A stretch of DNA of 57,159 bases from Symbiodinium natans (Eukaryota > Sar > Dinophyceae > Suessiales > Symbiodiniaceae). The stretch covers positions 133,101 through 190,259 of the forward strand of contig CAJNDS010000238.1 of NCBI GenBank assembly GCA_905221605.1, given 5' to 3'. Below the pieces are notes generated by a model, which was not told the origin of the DNA, ran no database searches, and was given only the letters and a program-made list of their open reading frames with translations. Of this stretch, positions 45,232 to 56,699 are shown in pieces; position 1 is the stretch's first letter; every line of letters starts with the position of its first letter. Made by a program: the position numbers and the translations under genes.

Positions 45232-45266
45232 GTTTTTTTTTTTTTTTTTGGGGGGGGGGGGGGGGG
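45232..45266. repeat. Poly-T/poly-G composite tract
   Basis: About 18 T then about 17 G; same structure and order as at 2894-2935. Confidence 0.9.
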
Positions 45267-45667
45267 TAATCGTCCCTATAGCCCATTCCTGATTCAGCAT
45301 GAGTAAGTTGAGGGCCTGGGCTCTTGCGGGACTGCCTCTGAGTTGCAGGCATTGCAGGAGTCTGCACATGCTGCGATGGAACTGAGATGGAGGAGGTGGG
45401 AGCTGCTGCAAGCAGAAACAGCAGCAAAAAACAAAGGACAACACCATGATAAGAGTAGCTAGTAAGATCGACACTATTTAAAGTCATGTCACAGAATCCC
45501 CGTCATCGCGTTCTCCAGGGGCACGGGCACAAGAAGCGAAACCTAGCCTCAGCAGACACAGCAAGCTTGAAAATCAATGTCAAGCTTGTGCCAAGATTAA
45601 TAGATATTTCTCTTTGTTGGGTTTTGCTTGGGATTCTACGGGCTTAATCAAAATTCAGGTGTTTTTC

Positions 45668-45808
45668 ATGCTCTTTTGCATCCTCTGTCCTGCTTCCGCT
45701 TTCAAAGGCATGGAGGAGGCCAGAAGGCGTCCCGCGGAACCCTTTAGTTCCCACAGCGGCCGGAGAAGGTCATTCTCTGGGGTTCCCAATCCGATCCTTT
45801 CCCCATAA
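45668..45808 (+). CDS. Candidate first exon with short signal-like N-terminus
   Basis: ATG at 45668, nine bases after an attcag acceptor. It reads MLFCILCPASAFKGMEEARR and then a Ser/Arg-rich stretch (SSHSGRRRSFSG). The ASA|F junction followed by basic/hydroxylated residues resembles a secondary-plastid targeting leader, but the hydrophobic core is short. The exon may end before the in-frame stop at 45806-45808. Confidence 0.28.
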   Translation: MLFCILCPASAFKGMEEARRRPAEPFSSHSGRRRSFSGVPNPILSP

Positions 45809-45924
45809 TCAACCCACAAATGACGTTCCCATTGAAATCCTGGGGAACTATGTAAGGCATGCTAAGTATCATTTCGGGGACAGGATTACTCAAAGAAAAC
45901 CTTATCTATACCAACACCGTTCAG

Positions 45925-46065
45925 GCTCCTATCAAGGCAGGTTCATGAGAGGCTCTCACCAGTATGAAGATGCAGTCAAAACTGCCGAGCGGGTCATCCG
46001 CAAGCCAGGCAGCCTATCCCACTTCTACCCTCATATATTGCTTCTAGCTATGAGTAGGGCTGTAG
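45925..46065 (+). CDS. Candidate exon, unknown gene
   Basis: Between gttcag and a canonical GTGAG donor. It encodes SYQGRFMRGSHQYEDAVKTA and then ERVIRKPGSLSHFYPHILLL, 46 codons with a consistent phase. No family recognised. Perhaps in one gene with 45668 and 46423. Confidence 0.42.
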
Positions 46066-46422
46066 GTGAGAAATAGAGGCATTGCTTCACTTCGGGAACT
46101 TATAAGCCCACTTACCCTTGCAAGAGCAACTCAGATTGGATTGCCTGATTGCAGCCGCCACGTAACACGTCGCCCGCTGGTGCTCAGGTGAGTCATGGCC
46201 GCTCCGGAGGGCGGGGCTACGAATTACAAGCGATCGAAGAAGTGCCATTTCAGGAATTGCGATGGAATTGTGACACGCCGCCTCAGGAGTTCTGCGACAT
46301 ATCATCGTCAGTGAAATCTCTAGGGGGATTCCTCACAGCGGTTTCCCCCTGAAGATGTCCCGCTAAAGCCCAAAAGACAAGCAGTTGGAGGCCCAATACA
46401 CGAAAGCGAGTAAATGGTTCAG

Positions 46423-46547
46423 GCCTTGAAGGACCCGGCAGGAGAAATGAAGGAACCTGGGATGGGGTTGGCCGCCGCGCTCATTTGGGCACAGGACCTT
46501 GCAAGAGGAGCTGAGGATTGGTGTTCAACAAAGTTGCTGCACCTAAG
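46423..46547 (+). CDS. Candidate exon, unknown gene
   Basis: Between ggttcag and a GT donor (CTAAG|GTGCAG). It encodes ALKDPAGEMKEPGMGLAAAL and then IWAQDLARGAEDWCSTKLLH. Compact, acidic and coding-like; no family recognised. Confidence 0.45.
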
Positions 46548-47940
46548 GTGCAGACGAGCCGCTTTTCCATGGAGCAATTACTTCCGAGGACGGGGATGTG
46601 TGCAAAGATCCCTCAATGGTAAGAGGTGAGACCATTGGTGCCTTCACTTGGCTAAGGAAGGAACGAATAAAACCTCTTCTCGGGGCAAAGGATTCCTTTG
46701 GGTTTAGGGTTTAGATCCATCTCCACACTCATCCTGCGAATCTTGTAGAAGGTACCTCCCCCCGCAAAGGAACCCTGGGGCTGGTGAAGGGTTTCTAGGG
46801 ATGATTGTAGGAAGTATGATAGTTCAAAAATTTGGTATTGAGGTACCCGGTGATGTCAAGAGCCCGCTGTCTTGCCTCACAGTGTGCACTGCCAATAAAG
46901 ACCACATTCATCACTCGGCTCGGACAAATGGCAGCTTCCGATGGCGCCACTATAGCGCCAGAACTGAGAACAGAAATGGGCAGCGGATGGTGTGAGACGT
47001 GAATGACGTGCATGAAGCCCATGACCAAGCAGACCCAAATTCTTGAAAATGTCCCTTTGGCACGGGATTCATTTGCGCAAGGCACATGAGGCCGCCGCAT
47101 GCGGATAGGAGCAGCATACGGCCAGAGAAATTTGAGAGAAAACTGCCCCTAGTGGGGTCATGGGCTTGTTCCTTAGCAATAGCCTTCCAGTCCAGTGCTG
47201 GGAGCATGCTGGCAACTGAAGTGTTTAAGCGTTCCCCCCAATAAGGTGAAGTGATTCTGGGTCCTCAAGGCTACGCTAGGCAGGGTGCTCCCTCAGTATC
47301 GCTTTCAATTTTTTTCGGAGATCTCACTGACGGCTGAACCCTTGCAAAACCCGGTTTCTACAGCAAACGAGCCCCCAATCTGAGCAGAAAGTCTGTTCTA
47401 CTAGGATTTGTAGAGTTGTGAAGTGCTGTACACATATCCTGAACAGGGTTTCGTGACCATAGCTGTGTTAAAACCAATCACGGCACATGGAGGTCAGCAA
47501 CACACATTTGGGGGCGAGGCCCTTCGGAGTTCCAATGCTGAAACGGGTCTCGAGTTTCAAATAGGGGTTTGGGTTTTTATGGTTGCATACGAGGATACTT
47601 AAGGGTTCTTCCCTCTAATCCCCGTAAAAAAAGTAGAACCAACGCGTCCGCAAAATGGTCCTCACATTCACCTTTGAAAAGAACCCTACAACCCCTGAGT
47701 CCTTCATGCAACCGCCACTTTAACGTCCTTCGCATTTGCCAGGGATCCTCTGGGCATCTTGCCCGAGGCACGATATGACCTGCTTCCCAAAATGGGTCTC
47801 TTCAAAGGACTACAGAGTCTTACCATGCGTTAGGGGATTATAGCAAGTGTTTTGTGGCTTTTTGTTGGTACCGTTTAGGGTTTTGGGAAACCTTATTATG
47901 CTATGATGGTAACCCCGCCATCCTCGAACTTGTCCAGCGC

Positions 47941-48045
47941 AACTCTCACAAAAGAGGCCGCTCGGCATGACAAGCACGGTCACAAGATCCTTCCCATTGA
48001 AGGGACTGTCTTAATTGGTTTATTTTGGGGGCTATAATAAGGTTG
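47941..48045 (+). pseudogene. Stray copy of the secreted gene's 3' end (copy B)
   Basis: ggccgctcggcatgacaagc and the following bases match 38487-38527 almost perfectly, giving the same tail residues ARHDKHGHKILP. Copy B lacks the 16 bases carrying the stop and reads on to a later stop. No Cys-rich module is visible upstream, so this is a detached fragment. Confidence 0.75.
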
Positions 48046-48464
48046 AACCTGTTATCCCTCAGCATTTATGGCAAGGTAAGCCCTAGGAGTCATAATCAGG
48101 ATTCTGGTAGTGAGTGGAAGGTGAATAAAAGTGGTGTTAACAGTCCGGATGAAGACGGGATGATTATAGGGATTAGGGGACATTTCTCTGGATTGTAGAA
48201 GGATGATCCCGTTTCTCTCCTAGCATGAGACCCACTGTAACTGTTGTTTCAGCATTATGCGTGTTGGTTTGGGGGCGATTTGGGGAAGGAATATCAATTT
48301 AATGCAACAAGGTCGGTCCAGAGTTCCTTCAAAGGATTGCATTAGGGTCTATGGGGACGACAAGCAAGCATTCTCCAGGCCACAGATACGCAGGGCTTCT
48401 TTTCAGGAACTTGGCCTACTCCTGCTCTGGTTCCTTGGTACTTTGCCCCTCGCCGATATTGCAG

Positions 48465-48587
48465 GTGGATGAAGATGAGAAGGCGACACAGCAGGCAGGG
48501 CAAAAAGTCGAGATTTTGCATTGTAGTGAGAAGTCCGTTCACATGATATTGCACACTTTCGTTCCGATTCGGGACGCTGATGAATAA
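48465..48587 (+). CDS. Candidate terminal exon, unknown gene
   Basis: Follows atattgcag and runs to TAA. It encodes VDEDEKATQQAGQKVEILHC and then SEKSVHMILHTFVPIRDADE. The clean acceptor, 40 codons and stop favour a last exon. Matching upstream exons were not found. Confidence 0.4.
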   Translation: MDEDEKATQQAGQKVEILHCSEKSVHMILHTFVPIRDADE

Positions 48588-48689
48588 TTCTTGTTGGTTC
48601 CATCGCATATAGCGCCGCAATTTCCGAGTCAAATCATTAGAGCCTGCACGCGGCCATGCATCACAAGATCCGTGACACACCACATCAGG

Positions 48690-48810
48690 ACCTGAATCCC
48701 TCAGCCCTACAATGGGCATGCCCATTCTGCGATAGCATGCTGCACATAGCAAAGCATGCGAGGAAGTGCGGAGCGTCGAATTTGGTCTTCCTTGTCCTTG
48801 GTGCACTAGT
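48690..48810 (+). CDS. Possible zinc-finger exon (C2HC-like)
   Basis: Encodes ALQWACPFCDSMLHIAKHAR then KCGASNLVFLVLG. CPFC...H...C has the look of a small C2HC finger, with shorter spacing than the Rad18-type ubiquitin-binding finger. Exon limits are unclear. Confidence 0.28.
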
Positions 48811-48849
48811 TGAAGTTGATTCCTCTAGACGCTCTGGTCTTTGCCCATA

Positions 48850-51800
48850 AAAGTTTTTATAGGATAATGGGGGGCCCTTCATTCAATCGCTTCTGTTTTG
48901 CCTCCCCATTCGAACGAAGTCCTGTTGCATTGCCTCGACACACCCAGTTCAACCCAGAGATGCCCAGGAACCATCCCACAAAAAACCTTGGTGAAACCAA
49001 CGTTTCTGATGCCAAACCGATGAAAACCTCGATAAATCCAAGAAACCGATAGAAACCGATGGATTCTCAAACTATGGCCGGACAAACGTATACATTTTGA
49101 AACGGCCAAAAAAAAAAGTGGGGTGACACTCTTCGGGGAAGGGGATTTGTGTTCAATTGGGTTTCCCGGCTTGCGGCTTCCAGCCCTGAAACAGGACGGA
49201 GCCTTGTCCACAGCAGCCTTGATCACGAGCCTTGTCTTTCTCAGTCTATAGTTGAACTTCAATCTTTGTAGGTTTCCTTATTTAAGGATCAAGAAAGTTT
49301 AGCCCTTTATTCCTTGGTTGTTGAAGAAGTAAGTTCAGTAGAGTTTTCCAGGAGACTCCTCGAGGGCGCTGGCAGGCCATAACTAGCTTACTTCTGACGA
49401 ACTCCACGTCCTCAAAGAATCGCCTGGCAAACCTAACTTTGAGGTAGCGAAAATGTCAAGGACTTGGTACATAGGTTACAAGTATCTTAGAGCATGTCAC
49501 CGAGCTGAGCCTCCATGTGTGCAAAATCAAGGATTTCCACTGTGGTGGCCTCCACACTCACCCTTGTGATCTTGGTGGTCGTGATGAAGAAGCGCAGAAC
49601 CAAGAAGGCTGGACAAAAAGTTGCTAGATTGAGTAGGGCTGATAGGGTTCCTTAGACATGGCTCAAGCTTGCAAAGGTTTATCCCGTTCCAATTCAGACG
49701 TTGGCAAAAGCCAAGCCAAAAATAGGACAGGTACAGTGTGCTTAACGTGGGCCCCAATGCAGTCCATGCAGAGGATCACAAGGAGAACTGGTCCACGGGC
49801 CCCATAGTGGCCTCCAAGCGACCCTGATTTTGCGAAATTATTTCTTAGAGCTCTCCTTCTAAAATACTATCCTTCTAGGAAGATCCCTCGATTCCCACAC
49901 AAGGGGCCGTATGTTTAGAGAAGTCTCAACCTTTCAGTAGGTAAGGAGACTGCACAAAGCACCAGAGTGAAGAATATGCACTTGGACATAGCCTTATTGG
50001 GGCACACTCTTCTATAGGGTCCCTCCCACAAGCCAAAAGGTACTGAAGGTTTCAAGTCTGGGAACTGCGTCGCTTCTTATGGCATCTGCTACAGTATATC
50101 ATTAACACTAATGTTATTGGATGACCTCTTACGCATGGACAGGACATCCGGGAAGCAATGTTTAAAGGTCCCCGTTGCAAGACGTGGGAACCTGCACAGC
50201 CCTCAACACCTCCCCAAAAGGGAGACCGCTACAGCCCGGTTCAGGCAGTCAAAGCGCTTGCTATGCTGGCTGCCCGGGAATCATTAGAGCTGGGCATCGC
50301 CACGGAGTACTTGTGCCTTAGATGCAAGTGCGGTACGAGCTTCAGCCAAAGTGCGCTCCAGGGATCCCATGCAGTCTACGCGGGTTCTGTGACGATCCGT
50401 TTGTGGGCCTCAGAGGTTTTGACCTGGCGCGTGTGCAAGCACACGAGATCTTATGATAAGCACGATCGGCAACTACACTTCCTAGACTTATCCCTATCAT
50501 CCCTGCTATCGGTTCAAGTCTCATTGAAATCGTCCTCGAACAAGATAGGGTCGCATAATATCAGCCCAAAGTACTTGTATTTACGACCAAGTTGAGATAG
50601 ATTCCCCATTGCCACTTCAAAAGATGCCTTCCGGTAGCTCACTCTCTCACGCAATCCCTCCCCTGGTGTGCGATTGTGTGTGGAGAAATCTTTGTGCAAA
50701 GGAGTCCTTCGCAGGTTGTAACTGATAGAGGGGAGGGCAAACCACTCCCGCAAGAATCCTGTCTTGGGGTTGCGCGGTCGCCTTTTGGGAAAGTATTGGT
50801 GGGGTTCATGTCAGCCCTGGAAACGGTCTTCTGGGTCAGTGATGAAGAAAAATTGTACAAGTTTCGAAGCACACAAAATCCTATCCAAGATCATTTGTCG
50901 TCTTGCTCTCCAGACATAGACTCTCTGCCACAGAAGTCGAGGCATTTTGGGTGGGACCCTACGGGCTACGGATAGCTGACAAGGGACGTAGCGGAATAAT
51001 GGCTCTGTGGTTTCGGGTTTAGGGCTTAAAGAATACACACAGAACATGACTCATGACAAGTCAGGAGCCCCGAGTTAGGTCCAACTGGGTTCGACTTCCA
51101 AAACAGCAAAATCACAACATATGAATGGTCGCAATATAGTGGAACCCCAAACCATCTATGATTGATAACCCCTCAGGTGGCCAATTTCGCTTGCAGCTCT
51201 TAGATCTGCCCCCACCTTTGGAAGCCAACATGGGGGGTTCGCAAAGCTAGGGGATTTGGGCTTCCATGTTGGGGGTAGGCTCCCAACAAGGACCATCCTC
51301 GCGGTGAGATGTCTTGGGGTGACCCTGTTTGGAGAATTCGCCACAGAGAAAGCGCTGACTTCAGACGTCTGTATAGGGTATGATGCCATTTTTTCTGACC
51401 TTCGTACTCTTGTGTCCACAAGTCTTTGCAAGGTTGGAGACATTCCCACGAGAGGCTCAAACTGCATCAGGCCAGCCACAAATCGCAAGCTCTGGTTTCT
51501 CAAACTTCGGCCTGGCCTTTTCCGGGGTTTATCATGGGGACTGACGTAAAGGGCAGGTTGGCATTGGATTTATTGGATTGAGGTCCCACATGGGGACCGA
51601 ATCTGCCTGGCAGACCCTCAGACAGGATGGCCCCTTCCGAAGACGTGTCTGAGTGTCTTTTTCATGCGCCCCATTCGCTCCCTCTGTCATGTTGTGAGTT
51701 GCAAAACACAACGCCAGGGATTCTCTGCAGGCCTTTCTGAGTTTGACGGTGGTTGGAGGCTGACACTATTTCCAGGGAAGCCAGCATCTGCAGCAAACAG

Positions 51801-51968
51801 TGTTTCAAGCGCCGTAACAAACCTTGGGAAGGCATTGAGAGTTAAGGAGCCCTTGTTCTGCATCGGAAACCTTCTAAATCCTAGGATTATACGGCGCACC
51901 CCCCAACCACCCATGAGGAATAAAGATGCCAAAGCCTAGTGAAGCTGACTTTGACCCCACCTCAACAG
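48850..51968. other. No confident gene; possible upstream exons
   Basis: Coding-like patches at about 50240-50340 (VKALAMLAARESLELGIATE) and 50795-50870 (VGFMSALETVFWVSDEEKLY) may belong to genes on the plus strand, but limits are not clear. Confidence 0.35.
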
Positions 51969-53520
51969 GAAGACGCACTGTCCCCTGAAAGGGACTCGCG
52001 GGTTTGGAGGATGATTCCGGGGAGCATTGACAGCGTGTTTTTGGGGCAGTTTGCTTCCACTCACCGCGCAGACCGCGCAGGAGCGTCGAACCCAAACTTC
52101 TATGAGCTGTGCGAGTTCGTGGCCATCGGCCCCAGTGGCAAGGGCTTTGGCAAAATCTGCCCACGTGATGGCAAGGTGAACTGCAGCATTGTGGATGCCT
52201 TGGAAACGCCCAGGCAGATGTGACGTCGGTGTTGAAGAAAGGATAGTCTTGAACCCAGGTTTTTTGGGCTCGGGTGATGGTTAGGTCGGTTAGGTACATG
52301 AGCAGATTTGGCCTTGTGGGGTTTTGGCTGAGTTGGGAGTGGGACGGTCAGGCGAGGGAAAGCTACTCACTTCGTCTCCTGGTGTTGGGCGTATTCTTTG
52401 GACGATGTGGTGGACGCCATCCGAAGCTGGACGCAGTCCTCCAACGCTCCTCCGTCGACCCACATCTGTTTGTGGATGTGTTTCTTCTGCAACAATCAGT
52501 ACAGGATCCTGGGTCCACTTCAGGAGAAGCTGACATTTTCATGGTGACCTCGTTTCTATCCAACAAAAAAGGACCTGAGAAATTCAAGCGTCCATCATAC
52601 TTGCTCTTTCAGTTCATCCTTATCCAACGCATGAAAAACCCAAAAACCCTCAGGAAAGGTCTCTGAAGCCTTTTTATGAACAACCCTTGAGAACGCTCTT
52701 TTTGAACCCCCATTCCACGGAGTCAGGATCCTGGAGGAGCGCAGCGCCACGGGCTCCGCGGAATTGCAAACCGTCTTCGAGGCCCACCTCGCCGCTGCAG
52801 GCAGAGAAAATCTCAAACAATAAATAGTCATACTAAATAATCACAATAATAATAATATTAATACTAATAAGAATAAGAACAAGAAGAAGAATAGTATTTG
52901 TCAAAATAGTACTTCTTTTTGATAGATAGATAACTAGGTTATACTGTTTTATGTGTGTAGAATCTTGCCTTTTGGGAGGGGCTTTGGGGCTGGATTAGCG
53001 GGCTGGGCAGTGGTTTCGAGGAAGTTTCAGGGAGGTTGTTGGAGGTTTCGGGTGGTTTGGGGTTTAGGTCTAGGGATTTGGGGTTTGGAGTTTGGAGTGT
53101 TCGGTTAAGGGTTCGATTCAGCCCTGTTGAGAAATCTTCGTGGAATGACGCAGACACCTGGCTGCTCCGGCATGAGCAGAGCATGCTGGAGCAAGAGCCA
53201 TACATGAGCAGCATCGTCTTTAGGTTGTCTTTAGGGTAGAATCCCTGCCCCAGATTTCTGGGCAAATGGCCATGGTTCCTGTGTACTCCAAGCTTGTTTC
53301 TTTTCACCTTCCAAAAATCAAAGACCTTGAGTGCAAACCTGAAGTAGTAGACTCCTTACAAAGAGGACTTGCAAGAGGGACTCTCGCGTGTTCGCAACAG
53401 GTCAGATGGTAGTCATCCTGGACTCGTTCCTGCAGCCCCACTACTACTCGCGAGCCTGGTGTTTGTTTGAGACCTATGTGTGCATCCAGCAAGGATACCC
53501 ACGCAGAATCTTGTTGCCGA
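51969..53520 (+). CDS. Dinoflagellate-expanded protein with FVSW/CFFCNNQ motifs, partial
   Basis: Four exons join perfectly in frame: 51969-52213, 52352-52504, 52727-52800 and 53401 to about 53520. The joined protein reads GKGFGKICPRDGKVN, then GKATHFVSWCWAYSLDDV, CLWMCFFCNNQYRILEERS, TGSAELQTVFEAHLAAAG, and QMVVILDSFLQPHYYSRAWC followed by LFETYVCI. I recognise this motif order from many predicted proteins of Symbiodiniaceae and relatives; I know of no established function. The first intron begins GCAGAT, the second GATCCT and the third GCAGAG; all end in AG before G. These non-GT donors are needed to keep the frame. The 5' part of the gene upstream of 51969 and the 3' exons after about 53520 were not identified. 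Several Cys and Trp residues are shared across the family, but a catalytic role would be speculation. Confidence 0.85.
52828..52890. repeat. AAT-type imperfect microsatellite
   Basis: Lies in the third intron of the FVSW gene; similar to 5192-5250. Confidence 0.85.
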
Positions 53521-53539
53521 GTCGGGAGTCTTGGTTGTG

Positions 53540-54640
53540 TTAGTCTTGGCTGTGTTCTCCCCCATCGCTCCATACCAACTCGCCCCCATCTAGGACTACA
53601 ATAAGTGTATTTTAATGTTACTGCGGGCTAGCTTGGGAGGGGATTATTCTTAGTGATTCTTGTAATGGTCATTTCTCAGGCGCCTTAATCTTAGGTATTT
53701 CGGCACCTCCACCAAGCAAGCTGGAGTTTTCGTATCGGCTTGTGAGATATCTGAACCTCAATAGGTAGCCAGGAAGGTTTGAGGCTATTCAGCCCCTCCT
53801 CCAAACAAAGGGTATTCATCAGTCAAGGAACTCGAGGCTTTCAAGGAGACCATCGAGACGAGCGGACCAGCCCCGATACGACAAAGGATTCAAGGTCGGG
53901 GCTCCCAAATGAACGATTGATGAACGACTGATTACCCAAGGCGTTGATTGACTCCTTACCTACATGCTCCCCACTAGAACTGCTCTCGCGGCGCGGAATA
54001 CCCTGAAAATGGTGAGCTCTTAAACAAAAGCATACATTCTGTGTGTTGTTTGTCAATGAGCCATCGTGTGACTCTACAGCCAGACATACGCAAGGGTTCT
54101 GCAGGGCCTGTATAAGGTTTTCATGACAGGCCCCTCATCTCTTCTGAGAAATGTTCATCATTCTTGGTTCTTGTCAAGGCATCGATCTACGAAGAGCGGA
54201 GGCTTCAGTCAAGGCCGACGACGACGCCACCTTACTAATTCATGACGTAAGGGGAGGGTCAGCTAAGCATGACCCCAATATAACCTAGGATGCACTCATA
54301 AGAATGCTAATGCCTAGAATTACAACCTGTCCTCACAGTCCAGGCTCGCCAAGGCAATACACCTTTCGTTCCTCAAGCAGTCGAATAGATCATGATGGAG
54401 CTGCTCTTCATTGGTTTTTTATTCGTCCATGTTTCCGTAGGTTACCCACAAGAAGAGTTGCGCACACCTCCTGAGAAGAAGCAAGAATCTCCTACAAGGG
54501 GTCTGCATAGGGGCCTGTGACTACAGTTTAAGTTTCAGGACTTGTGTGAGCTACACAATCAGTGTGAAGGTTCGAGGATAGGATAGACATAAAGGTTCCT
54601 TCATGAATGCACATAACAAGGGTAAATGCGTGCATTTAAA
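53540..54640. other. No gene recognised
   Basis: No frame stands out; probably intron or 3' region of the FVSW gene. Confidence 0.4.
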
Positions 54641-54644
54641 CGCA

Positions 54645-54720
54645 TATAAAAAAAAATATATATATATATATATATTTATTTATTTATATATATAGTCATA
54701 CATGTATGTATATTTGTCTG
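54645..54720. repeat. AT microsatellite, left border of repeat block
   Basis: TA/TTTA runs followed by TGTATG words. A similar AT/TGTATG tract lies at 55822-55910. Confidence 0.85.
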
Positions 54721-54839
54721 GACAGGTGTATATGTGTTTTTATCCAAGGGGTTAAACTTGAATACAATTGTGTGTAGTTGTGTATGTGCTTATTCCCCAA
54801 ACAGTGTGCCAACACTAGGAGTTCTTGCATTCAGGGTCT

Positions 54840-55730
54840 GGTCTTAAATTGAGGCGCCCGCGCGGCGCGACCGAACTGTTTCCTCGAGCGCTGGTCGCAT
54901 TTTGGACGAAAATCGTACTTTTTCCACCGCGCGGGTGCCCGCACGGATTTCGCAGGGCCTTGAAACACTGCAAATTACATGCTTTGGCTTCGTGGATGGT
55001 GTTGAATCGCGCTCTCGCCTAGGCCTCGTGTGCACTTTCTGGTGTTTGCGGGTGGAAATCGTCTTCTCCGCCTCGGTCCCGTGCACTTTTCGAGGCTTGC
55101 ATTGCTCCGCATCCTGAAAACTGGCAGGTGCGTGGTATCCTGCGTTTTGGGCCGTTGGATGGTTTCGCTTCGTGTGTCCACTCTAAGCAGGATTTGCAGT
55201 TCGCGATGTTGGAAATCGCACTCCCGCCTAGTGCGCATCGATGGCGTCGCTTTTATACATTGTCGTCGCTTTTATACATCTGGGCTCACCAAATGCGAAA
55301 CTGTCGTCGCTTTTGGATGTCTGGGTTCGCCCGCTGATTCCTGATCTGACGCGCCGTGAGATATAGGCATGATGTCTGCCTGAGTTTTTGCAGCGCCTGT
55401 TTGAGGGATCTTTGCCCCCTCAGGGCCTATCCCCCTGCATCCTCGATAGGGGTCGCGGGGCCAGCGCATTGACGTTTACAGATTGCTTTGAGCTGATGTT
55501 ATCACGCCAGCAAGACGCTGATCTCGCCAGTGGAACACTACAGCGGTGTAGAATTTATGACTGGCTCTGAGACCTGCCCGCTAAGTGGATGCAATGCAAT
55601 GCAAAATGTTCCCGCCTAGGCGCCGTGCGCATCGACGTCGCCATCTTCGCAACTGTCGTCGCTTTTGGACGTCTGGCTTCGCGAAATTGCGAAAGTGTCT
55701 TCGCTTTTGGATGTTTTATTTTTCCAGGAC
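54840..55730. repeat. Diverged internal repeats
   Basis: Words such as ctcccgcctag, gtgcgcatcga, gtcgtcgcttttggatgtct and gaaatcg recur two to four times (near 55010, 55205, 55305, 55610 and 55665). No convincing coding exon was seen. Confidence 0.6.
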
Positions 55731-56699
55731 TCGGAGCTGCAAAGCCGGGGTCACGTGTCCCCATGTGGTCTCTCACTGTTTGGGGTCTACGCTGGCATAA
55801 TGTTTTTATACCTGTGAAGACAGATATATATATATTTTTTTTTTAATATGTACAAGAATGTGACTGTGTATGTATGTCTTGTATTCATGTGCATAAATAC
55901 ATAAAAACACGTGTAGATGTTGGGCGACTATTACAGTCCTGATGGTTTAGCCCCGAGGACACGACTCTTCGCCTTACTTTGTTTGCGTTCTTGGATCTCA
56001 TGCTTCGTGCTTCGCAGGAAAGTGGGGACTCAATTAGGACATGATCGCCATACCACTTCATGGTCCCGACCGTTTTGCTTTCAGGAGGCAACCGAGACTG
56101 AAGTCAGCTGAGGTCATCAAGAGCATGATCTCCAACACCTGCGGCTTCGACACGGTTAACCAGGTCGTACGAAGAGAGATCTTGAAGTGGGTCTTGTATG
56201 CGTTCGAGCAGTACTTGAGCGAACCCCAAGCTGGCTGAATTCGTATTTCGGATCGACTGCACGCTGACTCCTTGTGGCCTGACCATTTCCGTTCTATTGC
56301 CACAGGCGCTGGGGTTCTCCAAAGCTGTCAACCCAAAAGTCCTCTACAAACGAGGGCTTGGAGGCAGTCCGTATCTGCTTAGCATGGGCGAGCAGCCACC
56401 GTTTAAAGTTTTTAAGTTTTGAAGGAATCCATTTCCTCTGCTGTAAGGCGGCGGCCCAACTTCCTTGACGTTTCCACAAACTGTTGGAGGAATATTCCAA
56501 GCCGCAATCCTCCATTCCATTACCCCCTGGATGCAACCCCCGACGTCACAGTTTGCTCACTTGGGCCTTTGGGTCATATGTTCCCGTTGCTGCCAGCTGA
56601 TCATATTTTCAGCGGCAGCGACCAAATCAGCAGAACACCCCCGATATGTCTAATCAAGTCTGCATAGCAGTGCTCTGGCAGGGTTTACGCGACAGCATT

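Noticed and set aside
53109-53239. Additional exon (TWLLRHEQSMLEQEPYMSS) inside the third intron of the FVSW gene
   Set aside because: Exons at 52727 and 53401 already join in frame with family-like continuity; inclusion would break it. It may be an alternative exon.
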